Below, piece by piece: positions 38,033-46,708 of a stretch of 64,000 nt of DNA. Every line of letters starts with the position of its first letter. Within the stretch, counting starts at the first letter, position 1. Both the position numbers and the translations under genes were made by a program. Location of the stretch: NCBI GenBank assembly GCA_019357535.2, contig CP079955.1:1674001-1738000 (forward strand). The letters run 5' to 3'. Below the pieces are notes generated by a model that searched no databases, was not told the DNA's origin, and saw only the letters and a list, made by a program, of their open reading frames with translations. This stretch comes from Macrococcus sp. 19Msa1099. GTDB lineage: Bacteria > Bacillota > Bacilli > Staphylococcales > Staphylococcaceae.

Positions 38033-38257
38033 TTACTCATTACCTGTCTTTATTTCATTGCCATCGGGCAGAATGAAAGTCTGCTCAAATTTAATATCCA
38101 AAACATCAGCTATGGTTTTCAATTCATCCAAGGTTACAGTTTCACGTTTTAATTTCTTATTAAAATTCTGTGGAGTCTGACCAATACGTCTAGCAAGTTC
38201 GGAAACACTTATATTCATTTGCTCACACAGTTCTTTAATCATTTCTGCCGTAGTCAT
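38033..38257 (-). CDS. XRE-family transcriptional regulator
   Basis: 74 aa, one helix-turn-helix domain: ISVSELARRIGQTPQNFNKKLKRETVTLDELKTIADVLDI (about residues 15-54). A GGAGGTGC site precedes the ATG. Small regulators of this type are common in Firmicute mobile elements. It probably controls itself and the protease gene downstream; a short inverted repeat overlaps its likely -10 box. Confidence 0.8.
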   Translation of the reverse strand: MTTAEMIKELCEQMNISVSELARRIGQTPQNFNKKLKRETVTLDELKTIADVLDIKFEQTFILPDGNEIKTGNE

Positions 38258-38287
38258 ACAGCACCTCCAAGTTTACGCTAAGAATAT

Positions 38288-38306
38288 TATAAACCGTTTG
38301 GTTGAT
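38288..38306 (-). promoter_or_regulatory. Candidate XRE promoter and operator
   Basis: On the minus strand AACC-AAAC-GGTT is followed directly by TATAATATT. The inverted repeat touches a good -10 box about 45 bp before the XRE start, as expected for an autorepressor site. Confidence 0.4.
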
Positions 38307-38399
38307 AAATACAATAGTTATTAAAATATTATTATAATCAGCAAGCAAAAGAAAACCCACAACTCTACTTCAGAGTCATGGGCTATTTACTTCTGGTTT

Positions 38400-39962
38400 T
38401 CATATTTCAATTTCAATACCAGATTTAAAGGATATGACGAAGTGTTCTTCATAGACTGTGACATTCTCGATTATCTTCCTTACAAGCTTATCATCGTACT
38501 CTAAGGTACGGAATTTGTTCTTGCGGATAAATTCAATCAGCTCATTGATTCGCTCGTTCTCGCCACTGAGGGAGGCATCTTCTACTAAAAGGAGCTGTCG
38601 CTTGTCTCTCAGCTCATCAATCTCATCTGCTAGATGTTCATAATCTTGACCCTTATTAGCCAGCTTGATGAGTTCTTTTTGCTTTTCCTCCAGTAAGTTG
38701 TTAATCTCTGAAATTTGGTATTCTGTCGTTTCACCAATCACCGCATGAATATTTTCTTCCAGTGTCTTTATTATATTGTTGCCACCTGCAAGCAGTTTAT
38801 TAATTGCAGTCATTACAGCATCATAGAGTTCATCTTCTTTTACGGTTCGGTTCTTACATATCTCAGGACCCTGCTCGATTCTAGTCACACATCGCCAGAC
38901 AAATTCTTTTCTGCCATGAATATTCCAATAGGTTCTCCTATAAATATCGCCACAATCTCCACAGAAGGTGATGGCACTTAAAGCGTACTTGCTACTATAA
39001 ATTCGTTTGTTCTTGCCTGCTCCCGTGTAGATATTGCTTCTTCGATGAATTTCCTCCTGAACTTGCAAGTATAATTCTTTGGGAATGATCGATTCATGGC
39101 TATTTTCAACATAATATTGGGGAACATGCCCTTCATTTTTCACTCGTTTTTTGGTCAGAAAATCTACTGTGACAGTCTTTTGCAGAAGGGCATCTCCGAT
39201 GTATTTTTCGTTTTGAAGGATCTTCTTAACTGATTCTGGTCGCCATCTTGGTTTTCCCGCTGCTGTTAAAATACCATCCTTTTCAAGGGCTCGACCAATG
39301 CCCACTAGACTCTGACCTTCAAGGTATTCTCGGTAGATGCGTTTGATAATCTCAGCTTCTTCGGGAACAATGATTAAATTTCCATCTTCATCTTTGGTGT
39401 AGCCCATAAATCGCTTATGGTTGACCTGCACCTTTCCTTGTTGGTATCGGTACTGTAGCCCAAGTTTAACGTTTTGTGAAAGGCTTTGGCTTTCCTGTTG
39501 TGCCAAAGATGCCATAATAGTCAGCAAAACCTCACCTTTGGCATCCATGGTGTTGATGTTCTCTTTTTCAAAATAAACGGATATGTTCTTATCCTTGAGC
39601 TGTCTAATATATTGAAGGCAGTCTAGGGTGTTACGTGCAAATCGGCTGATGGATTTAGTAATAACCATGTCGATGTTACCATCCATACACTCTGCAATCA
39701 TACGATTAAATTCGTCACGCTTTTTAGTGTTTGTACCGGAGATACCATCATCTGCAAAGATGCCAGCAAACTCCCATTCATTATTTTTCTTTATAAACTC
39801 TGTATAGTGTGCGACCTGAACCTCATAGCTAGAATTTTGTTCTTCTGCTTCTGTAGAAACACGGCAATAGGCAGCAACACGAAGTTTCTTTATCTTTTCT
39901 TTTGCGGCTGTACTTCCTACTCTTTTACGAGCAGGAATAACCATTATATTTTTCTCTGTCAC
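38400..39962 (-). CDS. Large serine recombinase 3
   Basis: 520 aa. The resolvase domain starts VAAYCRVST with nucleophile Ser36, followed by [17 protein letters not shown] and [19 protein letters not shown]. The recombinase domain (about 190-300) includes [22 protein letters not shown] zinc-ribbon ([10 protein letters not shown]) and a coiled coil follow. It is complete and probably active. It starts one base after the 138-aa gene, in a cluster of three recombinase genes, and would drive integration and excision at rlmD together with the others. Confidence 0.88.
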   Translation of the reverse strand: MTEKNIMVIPARKRVGSTAAKEKIKKLRVAAYCRVSTEAEEQNSSYEVQVAHYTEFIKKNNEWEFAGIFADDGISGTNTKKRDEFNRMIAECMDGNIDMVITKSISRFARNTLDCLQYIRQLKDKNISVYFEKENINTMDAKGEVLLTIMASLAQQESQSLSQNVKLGLQYRYQQGKVQVNHKRFMGYTKDEDGNLIIVPEEAEIIKRIYREYLEGQSLVGIGRALEKDGILTAAGKPRWRPESVKKILQNEKYIGDALLQKTVTVDFLTKKRVKNEGHVPQYYVENSHESIIPKELYLQVQEEIHRRSNIYTGAGKNKRIYSSKYALSAITFCGDCGDIYRRTYWNIHGRKEFVWRCVTRIEQGPEICKNRTVKEDELYDAVMTAINKLLAGGNNIIKTLEENIHAVIGETTEYQISEINNLLEEKQKELIKLANKGQDYEHLADEIDELRDKRQLLLVEDASLSGENERINELIEFIRKNKFRTLEYDDKLVRKIIENVTVYEEHFVISFKSGIEIEI

Positions 39963-39963
39963 T

Positions 39964-40380
39964 TTATTCCTCGCTTTCTATCAGACTGTATAAGTATTCT
40001 GCTCGTTCAAAAGGATCCACTGGCATCTTATTATCTGCCTTTCTCATTTTAAATCGTTCTTTGGGAGGGGGAGAGGTGAAAGCGGCAAGCTCTACCACTC
40101 GTCCTAAATCCTTTGCACGCTTATCTCTAACTTCTTCAGCTTTATCAAATATCTCTTTATCAATGATTGCTGGATACGTATCATTTCCAAGGTAGTTGAC
40201 GTTTTTCAAAATGCGTCCCATCACAGAGTGTGTCTTATCTATACCTGCTTGTTCGCCAGCCACTGTAAGGGATAGTCCTGATATGTATTTCTCAAAGAAT
40301 ACCTTTACTTGACCTGCTGCCTTTTCATCGACAGTAACCACTCCGTCTTGAATTTTGTATCCATATGGAATATATGCCAT
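39964..40380 (-). CDS. Short recombinase-domain protein without catalytic domain (recombinase 2)
   Basis: 138 aa, [20 protein letters not shown]. It corresponds to the 'recombinase' domain of large serine recombinases (YGY..., [23 protein letters not shown]) but lacks the Ser-containing resolvase domain. The ATG is directly joined to the stop of the first recombinase gene, and the stop is one base before the third. It is likely an accessory DNA-binding subunit. Three-gene serine recombinase modules of this kind occur in Firmicute mobile elements, so this is probably not a truncation. Confidence 0.78.
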   Translation of the reverse strand: MAYIPYGYKIQDGVVTVDEKAAGQVKVFFEKYISGLSLTVAGEQAGIDKTHSVMGRILKNVNYLGNDTYPAIIDKEIFDKAEEVRDKRAKDLGRVVELAAFTSPPPKERFKMRKADNKMPVDPFERAEYLYSLIESEE

Positions 40381-41946
40381 TTATCTCACCACCTTTTCTT
40401 TCAGGGAAAGACCGCATTTCAAATTGAATGTCAGCTCATCCCTGGAGTTTATAATGATGTTCTCTACAAATTCTTCAAATAATTCTTCCGTGTAATCACC
40501 ATTAAAATTATCTGCTGACACGTAATCAATGAGGTCCTTTATATCGTTTGCTCGCAAAACCCCACTCGCGGAATTTGATACAAGGTTTGTTTTTTCAGTT
40601 GAAAGATTTTTCATCTCACTATCTAAAACATTTCGTTCCTGATTAAAAAGAGCTGGCTCAAGGAAACCTTTGGCCATCAGTGTAATAAGGGTGTTGCGTT
40701 CTTCCATGAGTTGCTCCATTCGCTTATCAATAGCAACCATTCTTTCACGGTCGCTTTGCTCATCAATGTGGCTAATTGATTTGAAAAGTGGTTCTAGGAT
40801 TAGTTTGTTACTGAAAGCAAGTTTATTCATCATGGTGGTAAATGTGGCTTTGATTTCCCCATCTCGCAGAAACAACATGGAACAGCTCTCTTTGTCTTCG
40901 ATATGACCAATGCAACTCCAAGCAATGTAACTCCTACCAGCTGAGTAGTTTGTCTTTCTCCTAAAATTGCGACCACACTCTCCACAGACAATCTTGCCAC
41001 TTAAAGCATATCGATTAAGATAAACGTTCTTTTTCATACCTTTATTTCTCGTCTTAGCTCTCTCATCAATGATGTCTTGCACCTTAGCAAAGTCTTCTCT
41101 ACTTATAATAGGTTCATGATCGTCCTTGTAGTGATACTGATCTTTTCCCCCTGTATTCGGATGGCGATTGTAGTTACTATCGGTGTAAGTCTTTTGTAGT
41201 AGGACATCACCCATATATTTTTCGTTTCGAAGCATGTCTATCACCGTGCCTGCACTCCAGTGATTACCTCTTCTTGCAGGGATTTTGTCTTTGTTCAAGC
41301 CTCTGGCTATAGTACTGCTACCTTTGCCAGATAGGAACTGGGAAAAAATACGTCTTATGATTTCAGCCTCCTCTGGAACTATAAACATCTCACCATCCAC
41401 CTTGGAATATCCAAAAGGTGGCGTACCGACATAACTGCCATTTTGAAATCTCTTTTGAATAGACCATTGGCTATTTTGTGAAATAGATGCAGACTCTTCT
41501 GCAGCAAATCCAGAAAGGATAGAAAGCATCAGCTCACTTTCCATATCACCCGTATTTAGATTCTCTTTTTCAAAATAAATGTAAATACCGATATCAATCA
41601 GCTTTCTTACTAACTCTAGGCAATCTACTGTATTACGAGCAAAGCGGCTGATTGATTTGGTGATAATAAAATCTATCCGACCTTGCTTACAATCTCGTAT
41701 CATGCGGAGCAGTTCAGTCCGTTTCTCCATCTTGGTGCCGGAGATCCCTTCGTCATAATAAAGACCAGCAAACGCCCATTCTGGATTAGACTTAATATAT
41801 CGCTCATAGTGTTCTCGCTGTGCCTTAAGGCTTTCAAGCTGTTCATCACTATCGGTTGATACCCTCGCATAAGCGGCGACCCTAAGTTTCGTAGTAGGTA
41901 GTTGTCCCTGGGGCAGTTCATCTATTTTTGTTATCTTTTTCATCAT
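40381..41946 (-). CDS. Large serine recombinase 1
   Basis: 521 aa. The resolvase domain is VAAYARVSTDSDEQ with Ser30, then YYDEGISGTKMEKRTELLRMI and [19 protein letters not shown]. The recombinase domain includes GTPPFGYSKVDGEMFIVPEEA, then a zinc ribbon CGECGRNFRRK and a C-terminal coiled coil. It is complete. Similar overall to recombinase 3 but clearly diverged, so the pair is an old duplication and may act as a heteromer. A GAGGTGA site precedes the start. Confidence 0.88.
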   Translation of the reverse strand: MMKKITKIDELPQGQLPTTKLRVAAYARVSTDSDEQLESLKAQREHYERYIKSNPEWAFAGLYYDEGISGTKMEKRTELLRMIRDCKQGRIDFIITKSISRFARNTVDCLELVRKLIDIGIYIYFEKENLNTGDMESELMLSILSGFAAEESASISQNSQWSIQKRFQNGSYVGTPPFGYSKVDGEMFIVPEEAEIIRRIFSQFLSGKGSSTIARGLNKDKIPARRGNHWSAGTVIDMLRNEKYMGDVLLQKTYTDSNYNRHPNTGGKDQYHYKDDHEPIISREDFAKVQDIIDERAKTRNKGMKKNVYLNRYALSGKIVCGECGRNFRRKTNYSAGRSYIAWSCIGHIEDKESCSMLFLRDGEIKATFTTMMNKLAFSNKLILEPLFKSISHIDEQSDRERMVAIDKRMEQLMEERNTLITLMAKGFLEPALFNQERNVLDSEMKNLSTEKTNLVSNSASGVLRANDIKDLIDYVSADNFNGDYTEELFEEFVENIIINSRDELTFNLKCGLSLKEKVVR

Positions 41947-42004
41947 CTCACCTCGCTTTCGCCCATTACATACATCACTCTAAAAGCTATTAATAGCAAG
42001 CTTT

Positions 42005-42220
42005 TTAGGACATAATATCGGCTAAACGGGGAGAGAATTTCTGCCTGTTTAGGGCTGATATTTTGTGTAATTCATCCACTGTGATTTTGCCTTCTTTATA
42101 TAGGTTTGCGACAATGCTCTCTGCTATATGAAAGTCATATTCCTTTTGTAATTCTTCCTCTGTCATCTGCTCGGTCTTGCCCTTTAAAGGACAGCCGTCT
42201 TTTACTTCATAAATGTTCAT
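42005..42220 (-). CDS. Small SHOCT-like phage protein
   Basis: 71 aa from the ATG at 42220 (MNIYEVKDGCPLKGKTEQMT), with an AGGAGGTG site. The longer open frame would overlap the polymerase gene and has no site. The C-terminal ~35 residues (ESIVANLYKEGKITVDELHKI) look like a SHOCT helical hairpin. Such proteins often lie beside serine recombinases in Firmicute phages and conjugative elements. Function unknown. Confidence 0.6.
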   Translation of the reverse strand: MNIYEVKDGCPLKGKTEQMTEEELQKEYDFHIAESIVANLYKEGKITVDELHKISALNRQKFSPRLADIMS

Positions 42221-42275
42221 AGAAAAACACCTCCTACCTAGTAGCCATGGCAGGAGGTGAAATCTGATGATTTCT

Positions 42276-44216
42276 TTAATCTTTTTGATAAAAGTCACAT
42301 TCATAGCCATCGGCATCAAGGAGCAGCCCTTTTGCCCAAGGTGGCACTTGACTCATCTGTTTACATACTTCAGTAACAGATATTTGAGGATCGGCTTCAA
42401 TAATGACTTCATCATGGACATGAGCCACAATACGATAAGTACTAAGCATCTTCATTGAATACATCAAAATATCACGGGAGATGGCTTGAACAATATTCTC
42501 TACAAACTTAGGACCGTAACTTTCAAGACGCTCCCATTTCTTTGTTCCACCTACTCCTTCATAGGTAACAGACTCACCACCAAACTGATTCTCACCAATT
42601 CGAGGTTTTACATAGGCGAGCCTTCTGCCAGAGGGAAGAACGATAAAAAGCATGCCACTAAAACAATGAAACTCGATGCCATGGGTTTCTTGTGATTTGT
42701 TTTCCTTCACGCATTGTTTAGCCGCCCGATCTACATCCCACCAGAACTGTGTGATGTTGGGATTAGACATTCTCCAGGCATTCACAAGCGGTTTTAACTC
42801 TTCCTCTTCAAGTCCCATTTCTAATGCACCCATGGCTTTTAGCGCACCAACAGAACCACCATATCCAAGTGCCAGTTCCGCAATTTTACCCTTCTGTCTC
42901 AAGTGACCGTTCACACCATGCTTTTCAACGGGAACTTTAAACATCTGAGAGGCAGATGCACAGTAGATATCGCCACCACTAGCAAATACCTTTGTTCGCC
43001 ATGCTTCGCCTGCAAGCCATGAAAGCACACGAGCCTCAATTGCTGAGAAGTCTGCGACAATAAACTTATGACCAACTCTAGGTACAAAGGCTGTACGAAT
43101 CAGTTGTGAGAGGGTATCTGGTATATCTTCATAGAGCAGTTCTAGTGTTTCAACATTACCATTTCTGACGATGTTTCGTGCCTCTTTTAAGTCTGGCATA
43201 TGGTTTTGAGGGAGGTTTTGCAATTGCACAAGCCTTCCGGCAAAGCGTCCGGTCCTGTTAGCACCATAAAATTGAAACATCCCTCTGGCACGAGAATCAC
43301 TACAGACCGCATTTTCCATTGCTGTATATTTCTTTACCGAGGATTTTGCCAGTTGCTGACGAAGTGAAAGAACTTCATTTAGTTCACCATCGGTTTCCTT
43401 AAGTTTCTCAGCGACAGCTTTTTTACCGAGAGTCTCCATCTCTAGACAGTTATCCGAAAGCCAGCCTTTCATCTGTTGTACGGAGTTTGGGTTATCGAGT
43501 TCTGTGATTTCCTTTATATCGGACATCAGTTTGTTGCGAGAAATCTCATCCATAGCAATTGCTTGATTTACAAAATCCATATCCACCTTTATACCACGGT
43601 CGTTGATTTCTTGGTCGAGATGATACTCTTCCCAGATATCTTCTGGCACTGGAAACTTAATCAATCTTTGTTGTATCTGTATTTCTGCCTCCACATCACG
43701 TTTGTTATATACTTTAAACTGCTGCCATTTATCGATTTCATCAGTGGATAGGTTACGGGTTCTACCACCATTTATTTTTGTTGGAGTACATGGAAGACAA
43801 AAATATCGTATCAGGTCTTTACCCTCCGTTAGCTTCTGTTTCTCAAGTCCTAGCACTGCACCTACACCTTCTAAAGAAAGAGGAAGCCCCATATAGGCAG
43901 ACCAAACCATGGAGCATTTCCATGAGTGAGGATTTAGATAAGTTCCAGTAGAATTGCCCAAATAACGTGAAAGGCATACTCGTTCAAACTGAGCATTAAA
44001 TGCCCACTTCGTAATGGTTTCATCGGTTAATGCATCTAGGATTTCTTTTGGAATCTTTTCTCCATTCATCAAATCAACGACCTTAACTTCACCACCATCA
44101 ACCGCATAACCAAACAGCATCACCTCAAAATCATCTGCTTGTACGTAACGATAAACACCACTCTTTTGTAGGTTGGTAGATGAATAGGTTTCAATATCAA
44201 TTTCTAAGTTCTTCAT
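42276..44216 (-). CDS. Phage-type family A DNA polymerase with 3'-5' exonuclease domain
   Basis: 646 aa. The N-terminal DnaQ-like domain begins LEIDIETYS (exonuclease Asp and Glu). Polymerase motifs follow: A, VADFSAIEARVLSWLAGE (around residue 390); B, RQKGKIAELALGYGG; C, VAHVHDEVIIEAD (about 610-622). All key residues are present, so it looks functional. This short form without a 5' nuclease domain is typical of Firmicute prophages and related elements, where it follows a DUF2815 gene, as here. Confidence 0.88.
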   Translation of the reverse strand: MKNLEIDIETYSSTNLQKSGVYRYVQADDFEVMLFGYAVDGGEVKVVDLMNGEKIPKEILDALTDETITKWAFNAQFERVCLSRYLGNSTGTYLNPHSWKCSMVWSAYMGLPLSLEGVGAVLGLEKQKLTEGKDLIRYFCLPCTPTKINGGRTRNLSTDEIDKWQQFKVYNKRDVEAEIQIQQRLIKFPVPEDIWEEYHLDQEINDRGIKVDMDFVNQAIAMDEISRNKLMSDIKEITELDNPNSVQQMKGWLSDNCLEMETLGKKAVAEKLKETDGELNEVLSLRQQLAKSSVKKYTAMENAVCSDSRARGMFQFYGANRTGRFAGRLVQLQNLPQNHMPDLKEARNIVRNGNVETLELLYEDIPDTLSQLIRTAFVPRVGHKFIVADFSAIEARVLSWLAGEAWRTKVFASGGDIYCASASQMFKVPVEKHGVNGHLRQKGKIAELALGYGGSVGALKAMGALEMGLEEEELKPLVNAWRMSNPNITQFWWDVDRAAKQCVKENKSQETHGIEFHCFSGMLFIVLPSGRRLAYVKPRIGENQFGGESVTYEGVGGTKKWERLESYGPKFVENIVQAISRDILMYSMKMLSTYRIVAHVHDEVIIEADPQISVTEVCKQMSQVPPWAKGLLLDADGYECDFYQKD

Positions 44217-44288
44217 AGTGGTCTCCTTCCTAAATGAAAAAAGGTGACAGAGGGAAGACCTCCACCACCGTCAAGTTTTCTATTCCTT

Positions 44289-44822
44289 TTAGGCAAGGAA
44301 GTCATCATCGACAAGAGTCGTAAAATCATCTACTGCAGAAGACTTACCACCCAGAGGTTCTCCGTCTCTAATTTTTTGAATGTTACCAAGACCACAAGCT
44401 ACACCTTTATTACCATTTGAGTTGAAGGCATAGAAGTTAAGTGAAACCCTGCCATAACAACCGCTGTACACTTCACTGCGATCCATGATCGGCTTAACAC
44501 TTTTGTCTACAATCTGTGGCGCTGTCTTGCTATTTGCATTGATGAAGTAATGGCCTTTATAAGCCTCATCATCACGCTCTACATCTCCATCACGCAACGG
44601 TAGTTTAATGGCTGCCTTATTGGGTTTCTTACCACCAAACTTTGCGATACCTTCCTCAATAGCTGCATCAACCGCTGCATGGATGGCATTAATGGTTTCC
44701 TTATCTTCCTTTGGAATAAGGACGGATACACTGTACTTTTCCGCACCACCATTAATGGATACAGGCTCCCAACCGTGGAAGAGTGTAAATATTTTCTGAC
44801 TTTTTGACAGCAATTCTATCAA
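44289..44822 (-). CDS. DUF2815 family (phage single-strand DNA-binding) protein, altered N-terminus
   Basis: 177 aa as given, from a TTG. From GWEPVSINGGAEKYSVSVLIP onward it matches DUF2815 (IKLPLRDGDVERDDEAYKG, RSEVYSGCYGRVSLNFYAFN). DUF2815 proteins usually begin with a conserved strand ahead of this that I cannot find in frame; a remnant (QKVRKYLHSS) may exist in another frame. No ATG is available. Probably a 5'-truncated or frame-damaged gene at the right edge of the surviving phage DNA. Confidence 0.65.
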   Translation of the reverse strand: MIELLSKSQKIFTLFHGWEPVSINGGAEKYSVSVLIPKEDKETINAIHAAVDAAIEEGIAKFGGKKPNKAAIKLPLRDGDVERDDEAYKGHYFINANSKTAPQIVDKSVKPIMDRSEVYSGCYGRVSLNFYAFNSNGNKGVACGLGNIQKIRDGEPLGGKSSAVDDFTTLVDDDFLA

Positions 44823-44860
44823 CTCACCATTGTTTTGCCAATCATCTTATCAACTCACCA
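44817..44860. repeat. 13-bp direct repeat at the damaged 5' end of the DUF2815 gene
   Basis: TATCAACTCACCA occurs at 44817-44829 and again at 44848-44860. It lies where the phage-like coding sequence loses its homology and may mark a deletion or slippage junction. Confidence 0.55.
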
Positions 44861-44928
44861 CATCAACAATTATTTCGGCTGATATTTTTTTATTTCATCA
44901 TTCTTGGATAACTTCCCTCAAAGCAAAA

Positions 44929-44978
44929 ATCCGTGATTATCCTTCCGTTTCAAAACCGGACCTCAAACCACGGAAAGC
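44929..44978 (-). terminator. Possible terminator after rlmD
   Basis: On the minus strand TCCGTG ... CACGGATTTTTG can pair, with a second internal stem. It is 30 bp past the rlmD stop. The remaining gap to 44823 has no convincing gene. Confidence 0.35.
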
Positions 44979-45007
44979 CTTTATTTACTTATCTTATTAC
45001 ACTCTTA

Positions 45008-46378
45008 TTAATCCACCCTTGACATCAATACTACCGTCTCAACGTGCGGTGTTTGCGGGAATAAGTCCACCGGCTTTACGTATTCTAATTTATAGCCTGC
45101 ATCTGCAAACTTACGGCAGTCACGTGCGCATGTTCCTGGATTACAGCTGACATAGACGATTGTTTTAGGGCTTTGATTAATTAATGTCTGAATAAAGTCA
45201 TCATCTAATCCTTTACGTGGTGGATCTACGACTGCGACGTCAAACTTCACGCCTTGTTCGCTCCACTTCGGTAAGATTTCATCTGCTGAACCTGTTTCAA
45301 AGTGAACGTTATCAATACCGTTCATCTTCGCGTTCTGCTTCGCCATTTTAATCGATTCATGCACGATTTCCATCGCATAGACTTGTTCTGCATGCTGTGC
45401 GAGTGCGAGCGAGATTGTTCCTATACCACAATATGCATCGAGTACCGTTTCATGTCCTTTTAAGTTTGCCGCTTCAAGGGCAAGGTTATATAATGCTTCT
45501 GCTTGTGGTGTATTCACCTGGAAGAATGAGTTCGGTGATACTCTGAATTCTAGTCCTAACATCTTATCTGTATAATACGGCGTTCCGTGTAATACTGTAT
45601 TGTTACGTCCAAGAATTACGTTACCTTCTTGATTGTTGAAGTTTAATACAACGCTTTCAACGTTATCGATTGTGTTCACGATATCATGTGTAATCGATTC
45701 AATGTTTTGCAGACGTTTTTTATTCGTTACTAATATGATCATTAGTTGACCTGTATAATGACCTCGTTTCACGACGATATGGCGGATTTCTCCGTTATGG
45801 TTGCGCTCGTTATAAGGTACGATATCGTATTTGCGCAGAATATCTCTTACTTTCACAATCGCTTCATCGATTGCTTTATGCTGAATATAGAAATTCTCTA
45901 CAGGGACGAGCTGATGACTGTTCTTTCTGAAGAATCCAGTTTCAACATTGCCGTTTACTGAACGTACTGGGATTTGCGCTTTATTACGGTATTCGTATGG
46001 GTAATCCATTCCGACTGTTTCCCATACTTTTACTTTTTTAAATTTCCCTAATCGTATAAATGCACTTTCAACGAGATGCTGCTTAAACTTAAGCTGTGCA
46101 TCATATGACATGTGCTGCAGCGTCATCGTACCTACTTGTCTACCGATAATATCTTTCTCTTCAACACGGTCAGTGCTTTTTGTTAATACATTCTCAAGTC
46201 TTGCAAATCCAAATGTTTTACCGACTTTCATAACTTTGATCGAAACTTCTTCGCCAGGTAATGCCCCTTCAACGAAGAACGGATAATCGTCAATCTTTAC
46301 AACGCCCGCACCTTCATGTGTTAAATCTACGACTGTTCCAGTAAGTATTTCATTCTTGTTAAATTTAATTTGTTTCAT
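45008..46378 (-). CDS. rlmD: 23S rRNA (uracil-5-)-methyltransferase RlmD/RlmCD, island target gene
   Basis: 456 aa. A TRAM domain is followed by the methyltransferase domain with VLDAYCGIGTISLALA, VDPPRKGLDD and VYVSCNPGTCARDC (catalytic Cys). The Fe-S cysteine cluster of most RlmD proteins is missing (IIGRQVGTMTLQHMSY where CxxCGGCQ would be). The C-terminus EYVKPVDLFPQTPHVETVVL is intact; the CTTATTCCCGCAAAC sequence encoding LFPQT is the presumed integration core. The island lies directly after its stop. The gene is the staphylococcal neighbour of dgkB. Confidence 0.88.
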   Translation of the reverse strand: MKQIKFNKNEILTGTVVDLTHEGAGVVKIDDYPFFVEGALPGEEVSIKVMKVGKTFGFARLENVLTKSTDRVEEKDIIGRQVGTMTLQHMSYDAQLKFKQHLVESAFIRLGKFKKVKVWETVGMDYPYEYRNKAQIPVRSVNGNVETGFFRKNSHQLVPVENFYIQHKAIDEAIVKVRDILRKYDIVPYNERNHNGEIRHIVVKRGHYTGQLMIILVTNKKRLQNIESITHDIVNTIDNVESVVLNFNNQEGNVILGRNNTVLHGTPYYTDKMLGLEFRVSPNSFFQVNTPQAEALYNLALEAANLKGHETVLDAYCGIGTISLALAQHAEQVYAMEIVHESIKMAKQNAKMNGIDNVHFETGSADEILPKWSEQGVKFDVAVVDPPRKGLDDDFIQTLINQSPKTIVYVSCNPGTCARDCRKFADAGYKLEYVKPVDLFPQTPHVETVVLMSRVD

Positions 46379-46619
46379 AATTGCTCCTATAGTTTATTTG
46401 TACAAAGTGACTGTTATTGATTGCTTCCCTGGTAGTTCCATATCTCGTTTCTTGTATAAGATCGATGCTATACGCCAGTTCATAGAGTAAATCCATATTA
46501 TAGCTCGGGAATCCAGAGGCAGTAGCCTTATTATCCTTCAATATGAACGGTTTGTCTATCTTATTAAAATAAGAGACACTCCATTCGCCCCATTTCTTGA
46601 GTACTTTTCTACTCCACTG
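46365..46619 (-). pseudogene. C-terminal gene relic overlapping the rlmD start
   Basis: An 84-codon open frame without a start codon ends inside the rlmD start region, overlapping it by 14 bp. It reads WGEWSVSYFNKIDKPFILK and LLYELAYSIDLIQETRYG. The regular composition and the coupling to rlmD suggest the tail of a formerly longer gene. An in-frame stop (TAA) closes it upstream. I do not recognise the family. The rest of the 330-bp gap up to the SDR gene holds that gene's promoter. Confidence 0.45.
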
Positions 46620-46708
46620 TTATCTTATAGGAAAATTTGATGTGCGTAAAAGGTTATATATAACATAATGAGGGTAATATAAACCATCATATTTGAAGGA
46701 GTTTTGTT

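Noticed and set aside
38258-38399. Possible ncRNA or attachment site between the XRE gene and recombinase 3
   Set aside because: Only a promoter-operator region for the XRE gene and a weak GAAAACCCACAACTCTACTTC-like stretch ahead of the recombinase stop can be seen; no copy elsewhere in the window.
42207-42319. Longer 104-aa version of the small SHOCT-like protein
   Set aside because: The extra N-terminus overlaps the polymerase gene and has no ribosome site; the ATG at 42220 has a strong one.
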